Assembly: GCA_022824185.1 (NCBI GenBank)
Contig: JAJEAU010000001.1
Span: 1 to 64,000, forward strand
Length of the DNA: 64,000 nt
Source: Dehalococcoidia bacterium
GTDB lineage: Bacteria; Chloroflexota; Dehalococcoidia; Lucifugimonadales; Lucifugimonadaceae
Direction: 5' to 3'
Both the position numbers and the translations under genes were made by a program. Shown piece after piece: positions 43,023 through 52,213 of this stretch. The number at the start of each line of letters is the position of its first letter. Within the stretch, counting starts at the first letter, position 1. The notes below the pieces were generated by a model. That model saw only the letters and a program-made list of their open reading frames with translations. It had not been told where the DNA came from and made no database searches.

Positions 43023-43496
43023 ATGACAATGCTCCAACGATGGGACCCATTCCGAGACCTGCACCGCATGCAAAATTCTTTGGACCGTATCTGGAGAAAC
43101 TACGGATCAAACGATTCCGCAAACTCCGCCACCGGAGAGTTCGAGGCATGGGCTATCCCGCTTGACGTGACGCAAAACGGAGACGAAACTGTCATCCGCG
43201 CTTCCCTACCCGGTGTTGCGCCCGACGAAATCAATGTCTCCATCGAGGACAACGTCTTGACGATCAAGGGGAAGACCTCCTCGGAGCATCAGGAGCAAGG
43301 CGATCAATACCTCATGCGAGAACGACGCACCGGGGCGTTCCATAGGGCGCTCAGGTTGCCAGACACGGTCGATCCGGAACACGCCTCTCCTCGGTACGAC
43401 CACGGAGTTCTCACCATCACCGTCCCCAAGGCCGAATCGAAAAAGGCCAAGCAACTCACGGTGAAGGTCGGCGACCAACAAGCTATCGAATCCTAG
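43023..43496 (+). CDS. hsp20: Hsp20/alpha-crystallin small heat-shock protein
   Basis: A 157-residue chaperone that holds unfolded proteins. The alpha-crystallin domain covers about residues 40-140 with DVTQNGDETVIRASLPGVAP, EINVSIEDNVLTIKGK and RALRLPDTVDPEHASPRYDHGVLTITVPK (only part quoted). N-terminal MLQRWDPFRDLHRMQNSLDR is the classic opening. A strong ribosome site (AAAGGAGA) lies 8 bases upstream. It is a single-gene unit with its own promoter and terminator. Confidence 0.95.
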   Translation: MTMLQRWDPFRDLHRMQNSLDRIWRNYGSNDSANSATGEFEAWAIPLDVTQNGDETVIRASLPGVAPDEINVSIEDNVLTIKGKTSSEHQEQGDQYLMRERRTGAFHRALRLPDTVDPEHASPRYDHGVLTITVPKAESKKAKQLTVKVGDQQAIES

Positions 43497-43531
43497 ATCG
43501 ATCGGCGAACCCGCCAACCCAAACTGGAAAG

Positions 43532-43570
43532 CAGAAGCGGCATCCAACTGTGATGCCGCTTCTGTGTTTT
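43532..43570 (+). terminator. intrinsic terminator after hsp20
   Basis: A perfect 13-bp stem (43532-43544 with 43552-43564) has a 7-nt loop and is followed by TGTTTT. It is 36 bases after the hsp20 stop and also lies just before the convergent NMT1-like gene. Confidence 0.85.
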
Positions 43571-43613
43571 ACGCGACGAGAGCGTTAAGGAGGTCGTGTG
43601 CTGCCTCACCGGA

Positions 43614-44507
43614 TCAGGTGGCATCTCCGGGAGGAGCAACCACCACGTCATCGTAAGAGTGGCGGGCGCTCACTATACCCGAATGTTCAAACACGTCTAG
43701 AGCCGACTCGTATAGATCTCGCGGCACAGTGATGTCTCCGTCCCAAGTGCCCAGTTTCTGGTAGTACCCAACTGCGGCCGCCGTAGCTTCAACTGCAATT
43801 CCAGGGAAGAACGGCTCCTCTGCCTTTGCGACGTCCATCGGATCGGCTGTGTTCACCCAGTTTCGCGACGCGCGATACGCTGCCGTCACCCGCTTCGCCT
43901 GATCGGTGCCCAACCAGTCCCACCGTCCAATCAAACTGCTGAACGCCGTCGGACCAACAATTTCCCCGATCGATCCCACGATGTGCCCAATCCCCTCATG
44001 CTCCAACTGCTGAGGAAACGCGCCCTGCTCATGGAAATAGTAACCCTGACCATCCCGCCACTGCCCGACCATTTCGTCACCGCCGGGAGATTCAATACCC
44101 GGAACATCCGAAAGGTCGATTCCCACTCGATGGAGCCCGTACCGCAACATCGCCTCTGGCTGACCGCCATGGACGTATAGGAACTTAGCATCGAGCAACT
44201 TTTCCCAATTGAAATCTGCATCTGATTCTCGTGCAGCAACGATGAATCCGTCTCGAGCGTTGATCTGAGCAAAGTGTGCGACCGATGGTTTTTCTCCAGC
44301 GTCCAATGCGCTCCAGCTGCCTGAAACTGCCGATTGGCCTACATCGGCTCGACCTTCAGCCACTTCGACGACTGCATTCTGTCCCGGACCGGCAGGAGCG
44401 TAGGTGGCGCTAAGGCCCTCTTTCTCCAAGAACCCACCCGCGATCATCGATATCAACGGGCTGTAAAACGCTGAGTGTCGGGATGCGATCAACCGAATGT
44501 CTGCCAT
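43614..44507 (-). CDS. NMT1/ABC-binding-protein-like protein without signal peptide
   Basis: A 297-residue protein with the NMT1/SsuA-like two-lobe fold, starting ADIRLIASRHSAFYSPLISM and with EKEGLSATYAPAGPGQNAVVEVAEGRADVGQS. Homologous binding proteins of importers have a signal peptide, but here the first residues are the first strand of the fold, so the protein is likely cytoplasmic. No permease or ATPase is adjacent. THI5-type pyrimidine synthases and some soluble enzymes share this fold, so a cytoplasmic role is possible. It lies between two convergent or divergent units and stands alone. Confidence 0.7.
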   Translation of the reverse strand: MADIRLIASRHSAFYSPLISMIAGGFLEKEGLSATYAPAGPGQNAVVEVAEGRADVGQSAVSGSWSALDAGEKPSVAHFAQINARDGFIVAARESDADFNWEKLLDAKFLYVHGGQPEAMLRYGLHRVGIDLSDVPGIESPGGDEMVGQWRDGQGYYFHEQGAFPQQLEHEGIGHIVGSIGEIVGPTAFSSLIGRWDWLGTDQAKRVTAAYRASRNWVNTADPMDVAKAEEPFFPGIAVEATAAAVGYYQKLGTWDGDITVPRDLYESALDVFEHSGIVSARHSYDDVVVAPPGDAT

Positions 44508-44681
44508 CTATCCAATCTCCGAGGTCATGCTTCAATCAACGCCTGCCAATTCTATCCCCAAACCGATTAACCGCATCAACAACCCCAAGACCAACTTTCG
44601 CGCTAACGCATAATTGAACTTCAACGCGCGGAAACCGAACAACTAACCTTTTCGTCTAACTACCCAGCCCCCCTGACTCCC

Positions 44682-45647
44682 ATGACCGAGTTCGACCGAC
44701 AACAATCCGCAAACGGCACCGTCCTCGTGACGGGTGGCGCCGGGTTCATAGGCACGCACTTAATCGACGCCCTCATCGACAAAGGCGAAAACGTCGCCGT
44801 CATCGACGACCTCTCGACCTCAGCCCTCAAACACCTCCATCCAGACGCCGAATTCATCAACCAAGACATCTGCGATCCGGACGTTACCAACCTTGTCAAA
44901 GACCTCAACCCTAAAGCCATCTATCACCTCGCCGCGCAAGCTTCAGTTGCCGTTTCAGCACGCGAGCCCCTAACCGACGTCAACATAAATGTAATCGGCA
45001 CCCTCAACATCCTTGAAGGCATCCGAGAACTCTCCCATCGCCCCCGCTTCATCTTCTTCTCAACCGGCGGTGCAGTATACGGCGACCTCGAGGAATCAGC
45101 ACTGCCCGCCAATGAAAATGTCAACGCTAAACCCCTCTCACCCTACGCCGTCTCCAAACTCGCCATAGAGAACTACCTCCGCGCGTACGGCAGTCTCTAT
45201 AACCTCAACTACGCCATCGTCCGCCCTGCCAACGTCTACGGCCCACGTCAAAACCCTGACGGCGAAGCGGGCGTCATCGCAATCTTCACACAAGCAATGC
45301 TCGATGGGCGCCAAGTAACGATATTCGGCGACGGCAACGACGAACGCGACTACATCTACATCTCAGATTTCGTAGATGGCGTCCTGGCATTAGCCGCATC
45401 CGACCTTCCCGGTCCCTACAACATCGGATCCGGTTACGGCGTCTCCGTCAACGAGATTCACCATGTCCTCGCCGAATTCATCGGCGAAGTCAGTCCGCCG
45501 CAACACGGGCCACCAAGACCTGGCGATATCGCCAAAATCTGGCTAGACGTCACCTCCGCTCAACGCGATCTCGGCTGGCAAGCCAACACATCGTTCCAAG
45601 ACGGCATAAGTAAAACCGTCGAATGGTTCAGGCAACCAACACGTTGA
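44682..45647 (+). CDS. NAD-dependent epimerase/dehydratase (GalE-like)
   Basis: A 321-residue extended SDR. The NAD site is VTGGAGFIGTHLIDAL, the catalytic Tyr/Lys is in SPYAVSKLAIENY, the Ser/Thr is in FFSTGGAVYGD and the substrate region reads RPANVYGPRQNPDGEAGVIA (UDP-sugar type). Likely a UDP-glucose 4-epimerase or related sugar-nucleotide enzyme. Its last 25 bases overlap the start of the downstream lipoprotein gene, so the two are coupled, an unusual pairing. Confidence 0.85.
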   Translation: MTEFDRQQSANGTVLVTGGAGFIGTHLIDALIDKGENVAVIDDLSTSALKHLHPDAEFINQDICDPDVTNLVKDLNPKAIYHLAAQASVAVSAREPLTDVNINVIGTLNILEGIRELSHRPRFIFFSTGGAVYGDLEESALPANENVNAKPLSPYAVSKLAIENYLRAYGSLYNLNYAIVRPANVYGPRQNPDGEAGVIAIFTQAMLDGRQVTIFGDGNDERDYIYISDFVDGVLALAASDLPGPYNIGSGYGVSVNEIHHVLAEFIGEVSPPQHGPPRPGDIAKIWLDVTSAQRDLGWQANTSFQDGISKTVEWFRQPTR

Positions 45648-47665
45648 GCGCCAACCGTAACCCGGCAACCGGCGTTCTGCTTGCCCTAATCGTCTTGACC
45701 GCGAGCGCGTTCGCCTGCTCGTCAGAACCACCGACACCCTCGCCAACTCAAAGTCCCACAGAACAACCCACCAACACCCCTGTCCCCACGACAACTCCAA
45801 CTCAACCGCCAATCCCAACCGAATCACCATCTCCGCCTTCAGCAACCGCTACCAATACTCCTCAACCTGTCACCAGATCCCTACCGACTCCTACTCAACC
45901 GGCGCCAACCGCAACCGAAACACCCCTTTCACCAACGCCGACCATCGAAACCACAGAATCGACCCAACCTCCAGAACCGACTGCGACGCCGATCCCTGCA
46001 ACCGCGACGCCAACCGTACCTGTCCCGTCCCCTACACCAACCGTCGTACCTCGAGTCACAGCTACTCCTGAAACCGTAGGTCCACCTCACGTCGAACCTT
46101 TGTCGGTCACTGGAACAAAGGGCGGAGAAATCAAGATCGCAGTCCCAGAGGCACCACCCCATCAGGACATTCACAAGTCGGTCTCACCAATCCTCGCTGC
46201 GTGGGGACCGGGCATCGCTTACTCTAGAATCTTCCGCTACCGGTGGATCGCCCCCGACGCGCCACATCAGGGCCTCAACACCCTGGGCGAGCGTTATGAT
46301 CCACAATCGTCGACTTCCGCCCACGAAATCATCTGCGACCTATGCGAGTCATGGGAACTCGACGACTCTGTCCTCACCATCAATCTCCGTCCCAATGTCG
46401 CCTGGCAAGCAACCAATCCCGGACTCGGTCGTGACCTCGACGCAAGCGACGTGGTGTTCAGCATCAACCGTCTCCAAGATCCAACCTTGCCTAATTCTCC
46501 GCTGGTCAACACCGTCTCCCAAGCCAGCGCCATCGACGACGAGACTGTCGAAATACACATCACCCTCCATGATGCCGAGATTTTCGACAAACTCGCCGAC
46601 GCGCGTACCGCCATCGTCGCACCGGAAGCCGTCAATCTAAACGGCGACCTGACACAAGGACCCACCATCGGCACCGGCCCGTGGATCCAAACCCTCTTCG
46701 AACGCTCCGCACTGCGCTTTGAGGCAAACCGAAATTACTTCATCCCCGAACTGCCCCTTCTCGACGGTATAACCGTTGTCACCATCCCAGATGCTCAAAC
46801 TCGCATCACCTCCCTGCGCACAGGTCAAATCGACCTCGCCCAGCCAGACCTTCCAGACCTGACCTCCGCCATCGAACGTTTCGATGAACTCCGGTGGACA
46901 CGCAGCCACGATCCGGCTGCCGGCATCGAAGTCGCTTTCAACACACGACGGGGCGAACTTGGATCACACAACTTCCGAACTGCCATCTTCTATTCGTGGG
47001 ACCCTCTCTCCTTAATCGACACTCTCCACGATGGTCAATCCTTCTTGAGTGCTGGCCTACCGCTCAACAACCCAGATTGGCTCGTGCCTCGAGATGAGAT
47101 CGGTTCCTACTTCAACGACCGAAGCAAAGTCCTGGAGGTACTCGAAGGGGTCAACTTGCCCCGAGGGATCGTTCTCGAAATCCGCGTCGGTCAATTCGGA
47201 GACGAGTACATTGAAACGGCTTTGTCACTCGCCTCCGCGATCAAATCGTTAGGCGTGATTGTCACCGTGGAGGCAATCTCAACCCGTTCCTTCGCAGAAG
47301 ACGTCTGGCTTGACCACGACTACGACATTTACGTCGGCGCACCTCCGCCCCAATCTTCCGCGACATCGACCCTGTTCTCAGTGTTCCATTCTGTAGGAAC
47401 CAGGAATGTTACCGGATACGCAACCGAAAACCTCGACGATCTGATCCAACGCCAAACTGTCGAGCTCAATCCCGCGAATAGACGCCGACTGCTCTTAGAT
47501 ATCCAGCGAGAGATCCTTCTCGGTGCCCATCTATTCCGCCCTGCCGCCAACGTATCGCACTGGTTATGGTGGTCACACCTGAACGGCATCGCACCGAGTA
47601 CATACCGAGCCGACTCATTTTGGCTCACCCGGCTTTGGTTGGGAGACCGCGTCCGAGGCGGATAG
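45623..47665 (+). CDS. family-5 extracellular solute-binding lipoprotein
   Basis: A 680-residue lipoprotein. The signal ends in SAFACSS (Cys32), followed by about 120 residues of Pro/Thr/Ser-rich linker (residues 35-155). Then comes a SBP_bac_5 domain (about 165-670) with EIICDLCESWELDDSVLTIN, LDASDVVFSINRLQD and GTGPWIQT. Such domains bind peptides, nickel or sugars for ABC importers of the Opp/Dpp type. No permease or ATPase is adjacent. It ends 2 bases before the convergent sufU gene. Confidence 0.85.
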   Translation: MVQATNTLSANRNPATGVLLALIVLTASAFACSSEPPTPSPTQSPTEQPTNTPVPTTTPTQPPIPTESPSPPSATATNTPQPVTRSLPTPTQPAPTATETPLSPTPTIETTESTQPPEPTATPIPATATPTVPVPSPTPTVVPRVTATPETVGPPHVEPLSVTGTKGGEIKIAVPEAPPHQDIHKSVSPILAAWGPGIAYSRIFRYRWIAPDAPHQGLNTLGERYDPQSSTSAHEIICDLCESWELDDSVLTINLRPNVAWQATNPGLGRDLDASDVVFSINRLQDPTLPNSPLVNTVSQASAIDDETVEIHITLHDAEIFDKLADARTAIVAPEAVNLNGDLTQGPTIGTGPWIQTLFERSALRFEANRNYFIPELPLLDGITVVTIPDAQTRITSLRTGQIDLAQPDLPDLTSAIERFDELRWTRSHDPAAGIEVAFNTRRGELGSHNFRTAIFYSWDPLSLIDTLHDGQSFLSAGLPLNNPDWLVPRDEIGSYFNDRSKVLEVLEGVNLPRGIVLEIRVGQFGDEYIETALSLASAIKSLGVIVTVEAISTRSFAEDVWLDHDYDIYVGAPPPQSSATSTLFSVFHSVGTRNVTGYATENLDDLIQRQTVELNPANRRRLLLDIQREILLGAHLFRPAANVSHWLWWSHLNGIAPSTYRADSFWLTRLWLGDRVRGG

Positions 47666-47666
47666 C

Positions 47667-48107
47667 CTACGATGTCAATTGGTTAAGTGCGTCCTCGAGC
47701 GTCACCCACGGCAACAGCGCACACTTAACCCGGATTGGAAACTTAGATACACCCTCCAAGGCTACCGCATCCCCTAAAACATCCTCATCGAAATCACCGT
47801 TCGCCAACATGCTCCGAAAAGACTCCGTAATCGCAATGATCTCTGAGCGCTCCTTCCCCTCAACGACCTCTCCCATGATCGACGCCGATGCCTGAGTGAT
47901 CGCACATCCCGATCCGACCACGCTCAACGACTGAACGCGATCACATTCAACTTTCAACTGGACGGATGCCTCGTCACCACAAAACGGGTTATCGATCGTC
48001 GCCTCGGCATCAGGTTCCGGGATCGGATCGCAGTTCCGTGGATTGCGACAATGATCCTCAACGATATAGCGATTTACTTCGTCGAGATGTCCGAGTCCGC
48101 TCCGCAT
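47667..48107 (-). CDS. sufU: SufU iron-sulfur cluster assembly protein
   Basis: A 146-residue zinc protein that takes sulfur from SufS. The ligands lie in NPFCGDEASVQLKVE (Cys, Asp), GSGCAITQASAS (Cys) and a C-terminal region near IRVKCALLPW (Cys). The start in the GTP-like HRNPRNCDP region is close to Bacillus SufU. It is the last gene of the suf operon and sits 77 bases after sufD. Confidence 0.9.
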   Translation of the reverse strand: MRSGLGHLDEVNRYIVEDHCRNPRNCDPIPEPDAEATIDNPFCGDEASVQLKVECDRVQSLSVVGSGCAITQASASIMGEVVEGKERSEIIAITESFRSMLANGDFDEDVLGDAVALEGVSKFPIRVKCALLPWVTLEDALNQLTS

Positions 48108-48184
48108 CGCTCTCTACGTTTTGCAACCCACCACGTTCACCGTGAACGCAGTCAGATCATTCTAGCCGCGGGAAGCGGTTTCCG

Positions 48185-49552
48185 CTATGCCGTGCCTATG
48201 GTGTCCGACGCTTGCTGCAACGCCGGCATCAACTCGTCGAGTTTGTCTTCCAAGAAAGTCCTCAGAAGCTCATCCTCAATTTCGTCTAAGATCTCTGCGG
48301 CAAACCCACGGATCAGCATCGCCTGAGCGGTGTCGTAATCGACGCCTCTCGACTGCAGATAGAAAAGCGTGTCCTCGTCGACGTGCCCAGCCGTGGCCCC
48401 ATGCGCACACTTCACATCGTCGGCGTAAATCTCGAGTGAAGGCTTGGTATCGACCTCCGCGCCGTGCGACAACAGCAGGTTGAGATCCTTCTGGTTAGCG
48501 TCCGTCTTCTGAGCTCCGCGCTCAACGGTTATTTTGCCACTGAACACCGCCCGAGACCGACCTGAGAGGATCCCCTTGTAGTACTGATCGCTCGTGCCGT
48601 GTGGCACCGAATGTGTCGTGCTGATCTCGAAGTCTTGATGTTGCCGATTGGTCGTCATATAGACGCCGTGAAGCGTCGATTCTGCGTGTTCGCCGTCAAG
48701 CATCGTCAAAACATCGTGCCTGCCAATCGACGAACCCATTGAAAAAGAGGTTGAACGATATCGCGAATCTTCACCTTGTTTGACGCGTGTCGTCGCGAAG
48801 TGGTACGAATCTTCGCCATCCAGTTGCACCCGATAGTGCCGCAATGTCGACTGCTGACCCATCGAGATCTCGACCACTGGGACTGAGAGATGCGACCCGT
48901 CGGCCATCGATACGTGCGTCTCTATCAAAGTCGCGTGCGAACCGCGTCCAACAGAAACTGCGATCCTGGGGTAAACCGCTCGCTGCCCCAAGTCAGACCC
49001 GGTCGAGACAAACACGACGTGCAGGGGTTTGATGCTCTCAACATCGTGGTCGATGTCAACCATCAAGCCATCATCCAGAAACGCCGAGTTCAAGGACACG
49101 AAAGCATTCGATTCACAACCCGCCAAGGCTCCCAACTGTTCGTACGCCGTCACATCTCTCAGCGTCAGTCCGTCAGATTGCGATCCGCTGTCTGCTATCG
49201 AAGGGTCTCGTACGCCGTCAACAAATACGACGTTCTGCCATTCCCTCGGCAACGGCACCATCTTGGCAATAGCTTCAAGGGAGATACCAGACGAAGGCGC
49301 GCCAAACCTAAAGGGCATCCTGTCGATTTGACGCAGGTCGGTGTACTTCCACAACTCGTTCCCGCGCCTGTTGATTGGGAACCCAATGCGGTTGAACTCT
49401 TCCCAACCTACTCGTCTAAGTTCGTGGGCCCGATCCGATGCCGATCCGTTTCGCGACTGATTAGCCACGAAACTGTCCCAATCGTTTCGGTAAACATCGG
49501 CGTGCCGGATTGGATTGGGCTCGATCTTGGAGGCGTTCAGGGTCATCATCAA
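48185..49552 (-). CDS. sufD: Fe-S assembly protein SufD
   Basis: A 455-residue scaffold partner of SufB and SufC. It has the beta-helix core of the family with SLNSAFLDDGLMVDIDHDVES, HYRVQLDGEDSYHFATT and the conserved C-terminal DDVKCAHGATAGHVDEDTLFYLQSRG, which carries the cluster/His site. It is separated from sufC by 15 bases and from sufU by 77 bases. Confidence 0.92.
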   Translation of the reverse strand: MMMTLNASKIEPNPIRHADVYRNDWDSFVANQSRNGSASDRAHELRRVGWEEFNRIGFPINRRGNELWKYTDLRQIDRMPFRFGAPSSGISLEAIAKMVPLPREWQNVVFVDGVRDPSIADSGSQSDGLTLRDVTAYEQLGALAGCESNAFVSLNSAFLDDGLMVDIDHDVESIKPLHVVFVSTGSDLGQRAVYPRIAVSVGRGSHATLIETHVSMADGSHLSVPVVEISMGQQSTLRHYRVQLDGEDSYHFATTRVKQGEDSRYRSTSFSMGSSIGRHDVLTMLDGEHAESTLHGVYMTTNRQHQDFEISTTHSVPHGTSDQYYKGILSGRSRAVFSGKITVERGAQKTDANQKDLNLLLSHGAEVDTKPSLEIYADDVKCAHGATAGHVDEDTLFYLQSRGVDYDTAQAMLIRGFAAEILDEIEDELLRTFLEDKLDELMPALQQASDTIGTA

Positions 49553-49567
49553 GCTAATTCCCGATCC

Positions 49568-50320
49568 TCAATTGACCGCGACGTAATCTCGGTAACCGGT
49601 CGCTTCGACCTTTTCAGCCAGTTTGGCATTCCCGGTCTCGACAATCCTCCCGTTGACCAACACGTGAACGACGTCTGGTCTGACATAATGCAGCAGTCGC
49701 TGGTAGTGGGTGACGATGACAAAGCTGCGACTAGGTGATCGCATCTGATTCACCCCATCTGCTACCGCTTGCAAGGCGTCGATGTCAAGCCCGGAGTCGG
49801 TTTCATCCATGATTGCGATACGGGGTTCCAGAACCGCCATTTGAAGCATCTCGTTCCGTTTCTTTTCGCCTCCGGAGAATCCTTCGTTCAACGATCGCCT
49901 CATCAAATCAGGATTGATGCCGACCTCTTCGACTTTCTCGTCGAACAGCTTCGAGAATGCGCGCACAGACATCTTTTTCTCACCATTGGCACCATCTCTC
50001 GCATCCCTGGCGGCTTTGAGGAACTGCCATGGTCGAACGCCTGGGACTTCCGACGGGTACTGCATCGCCAAGAACATTCCTAGGTGAGCGCGCTCATCGG
50101 GCATCATTTCCACAATGCTGTCACCGTCGACCGTGATGTCACCTTCTGTGACGGTGTACGTTGGTTTACCCATCAACACGCTGGCAAGAGTGCTCTTGCC
50201 GCTACCGTTGGGTCCCATGATTGCATGCACTTCGCCGGCATTGACTTCCAAGTCAATGCCCTTCAAAATCTCTTCGTCGCTGTCGGTCACAGCGGCGTGT
50301 AGGTTTTCAATTTTCAGCAT
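49568..50320 (-). CDS. sufC: Fe-S assembly ATPase SufC
   Basis: A 250-residue ABC-type ATPase that drives SufBC2D. It has Walker A GPNGSGKST, signature FSGGEKKRNEML, Walker B IAIMDETDSGLD (Glu to Asp in the usual DE position reads DETD as in SufC) and the switch His in THYQRLLHYV. ATG 50320 (MLKIENLHAAV) is the normal start; a TTG at 50338 also opens the frame. It lies 82 bases after sufB. Confidence 0.94.
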   Translation of the reverse strand: MLKIENLHAAVTDSDEEILKGIDLEVNAGEVHAIMGPNGSGKSTLASVLMGKPTYTVTEGDITVDGDSIVEMMPDERAHLGMFLAMQYPSEVPGVRPWQFLKAARDARDGANGEKKMSVRAFSKLFDEKVEEVGINPDLMRRSLNEGFSGGEKKRNEMLQMAVLEPRIAIMDETDSGLDIDALQAVADGVNQMRSPSRSFVIVTHYQRLLHYVRPDVVHVLVNGRIVETGNAKLAEKVEATGYRDYVAVN

Positions 50321-50402
50321 TGGATTTCCCGTGGACAACCTTCAAAACGGTTGTGATCTGTTGCTTGTCGTTTCGCATCACGTGAGCGGTGAGCGAGCTA
50401 AC

Positions 50403-51872
50403 CTATCCGACCGCGCCTTCGAGGCTCACCTTGAGGAGTTGGCCAGCTTCCAGCGCGAATTCAAAAGGCAACTCTTTGATCACATCGCGACTCCAGCCTG
50501 TGATGATCATGTGGTGAGCATCCTCTTCCGATATGCCACGTGACATCAGGTAGAAGAGCTGCTCATCACTCACCTTGGAAGTGCTCGCTTCGTGCTCTAA
50601 TCTCGCCGTCGGATTTCGAACTTCGATGTACGGAACGGTGTGCGCTCCACACTGGTCCCCGACCAACAAAGAGTCGCACTGAGTGTGGTTGGTTGCGTTT
50701 TCGGCGCCGGGAAGGATCTTTACGCCACCTCGGTACGTGTTTTCGCCATGGCCTGCCGAAATCCCCTTCGACACGATTGTGGATTTCGTGTTCTTCCCGA
50801 TGTGGATCATCTTGGTACCGGTGTCGGCCTGTTGGTAGTTGTTTGCCAAAGCTACCGAGTAAAATTCGCCAACCGAATTGTCACCTCTCAAGATCACCGA
50901 CGGATATTTCCAAGTGATGGCAGAGCCTGTTTCCACCTGGGTCCACGAGATTTTGGCGTCGTCTCCTGTCATCCCGCGTTTCGTGACAAAGTTGTAAACG
51001 CCGCCCTCGCCGTCCTTCGTCCCCGGATACCAGTTCTGGATTGTTGAGTACTTGATCTCGCCACGGTCAAGAGCCACAAGCTCCACCACGGCTGCATGTA
51101 ACTGGCTGGTACGCCGGATTGGTGCGGTGCACCCTTCCAGGTAACTCACATAGGCGCCTTCATCCGCGACGATAAGCGTCCTTTCGAACTGACCAGAACC
51201 TTCCGTGTTGATACGGAAATAGGTCATCAACTCGACTGGGCACCTGACTCCCGGCGGAATATAAGCGAACGAACCGTCCGAAAACACAGCCGAGTTCAGT
51301 GCCGCAAAGAAATTATCGGTATATGGAACCACTGAACCCAGATACTTCTTGATTAGTTCAGGATGGTTCTGGACAGCCTCCGAAAACGAACAGAAGATAA
51401 TCCCTCGTTCTTCGAGCTGTTCCCCATAGGTCGTGGCTACCGAGACGGAGTCGAAAACCGCATCGACGGCGACGCCAGCAAGTCTTTCGCGTTCATGTAG
51501 CGGGATGCCGAGTTTGTCGAAGGTCTCGAGCATCTCGGGATCGACTTCGTCCAAGCTCTTCGGGGCGTCATCAAACGACTTCGGCGCGGCGTAGTAGTAG
51601 ATGTCTTGGTAGTCGATTTCAGGGTAACGAAGCTTGGCCCACCGCGGCTCAGAATCTTCACGGTGCAGTTTCCGCCAATAGTCAAACGCCTTGAGGCGCC
51701 AATCGAGCAGCCATTCCGGTTCATTCTTCTTAGAAGAGATCAGCTGGACGATTTGTTCATTCAACCCCTTCGGAGCCAACTCCATCTCGACGTCGGTGGA
51801 GAATCCCCATTTGTATCCAGCGTCGTCGAGCTTGGATTCGCGCGAGATAGTTAGTCTGTCTTGTGTGGTCAA
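50403..51872 (-). CDS. sufB: Fe-S assembly scaffold SufB
   Basis: A 489-residue scaffold on which Fe-S clusters form. Family landmarks are [20 protein letters not shown] at the N-terminus, [40 protein letters not shown], and the C-terminal [20 protein letters not shown] and EHEASTSKV regions with the Cys and His/Glu cluster ligands. The start is TTG 51872, supported by GGGAGG 4 bases upstream. It is the first gene of the operon sufB-sufC-sufD-sufU. Confidence 0.94.
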   Translation of the reverse strand: MTTQDRLTISRESKLDDAGYKWGFSTDVEMELAPKGLNEQIVQLISSKKNEPEWLLDWRLKAFDYWRKLHREDSEPRWAKLRYPEIDYQDIYYYAAPKSFDDAPKSLDEVDPEMLETFDKLGIPLHERERLAGVAVDAVFDSVSVATTYGEQLEERGIIFCSFSEAVQNHPELIKKYLGSVVPYTDNFFAALNSAVFSDGSFAYIPPGVRCPVELMTYFRINTEGSGQFERTLIVADEGAYVSYLEGCTAPIRRTSQLHAAVVELVALDRGEIKYSTIQNWYPGTKDGEGGVYNFVTKRGMTGDDAKISWTQVETGSAITWKYPSVILRGDNSVGEFYSVALANNYQQADTGTKMIHIGKNTKSTIVSKGISAGHGENTYRGGVKILPGAENATNHTQCDSLLVGDQCGAHTVPYIEVRNPTARLEHEASTSKVSDEQLFYLMSRGISEEDAHHMIITGWSRDVIKELPFEFALEAGQLLKVSLEGAVG

Positions 51873-52213
51873 CTGGCCTCCCAGTTTCCTCGTTGGATAG
51901 ACGGGTTCACGAACCAGCCTCGATCACCGAGTTTCGCCGTCTTGCTTAAAATCACTTCAGCCGACACAATTCTGTTTCGGTTGACACCCTCTTACCAAAT
52001 GATTTTAACAACCCGCTAGTTGCCGACAGTTTGTCATAACTCCCTTCGCAACGGGTTGAACCTCCTAAAACTGCAAGATTGAGCCTCGAAAACGCAAATC
52101 CTGACTATCAAACGCAGTTTTTCGCAACGCGGAAATCCATGCCTTGGTCATTGCGCTTCTTCGGGGTGTCGATTGCGCACGCGATCCGAACAGGATGACT
52201 TACGATTTCAGGC
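51873..52213. other. divergent suf/pcm intergenic region
   Basis: 341 bases separate the divergent sufB and pcm genes. An AT-rich stretch near 51987-52010 is the probable promoter zone of the suf operon. No clear repressor site or RNA gene was identified, and no SufR-type regulator gene is nearby. Confidence 0.4.

Noticed and set aside
45720-46080. Low-complexity, C-rich stretch
   Set aside because: It encodes the Pro/Thr/Ser linker of the family-5 lipoprotein and is ordinary for such proteins.
48890-49738. Long plus-strand open frame opposite sufD
   Set aside because: Runs across the sufC-sufD boundary and has no recognisable domain, whereas sufD and sufC are certain on the other strand.
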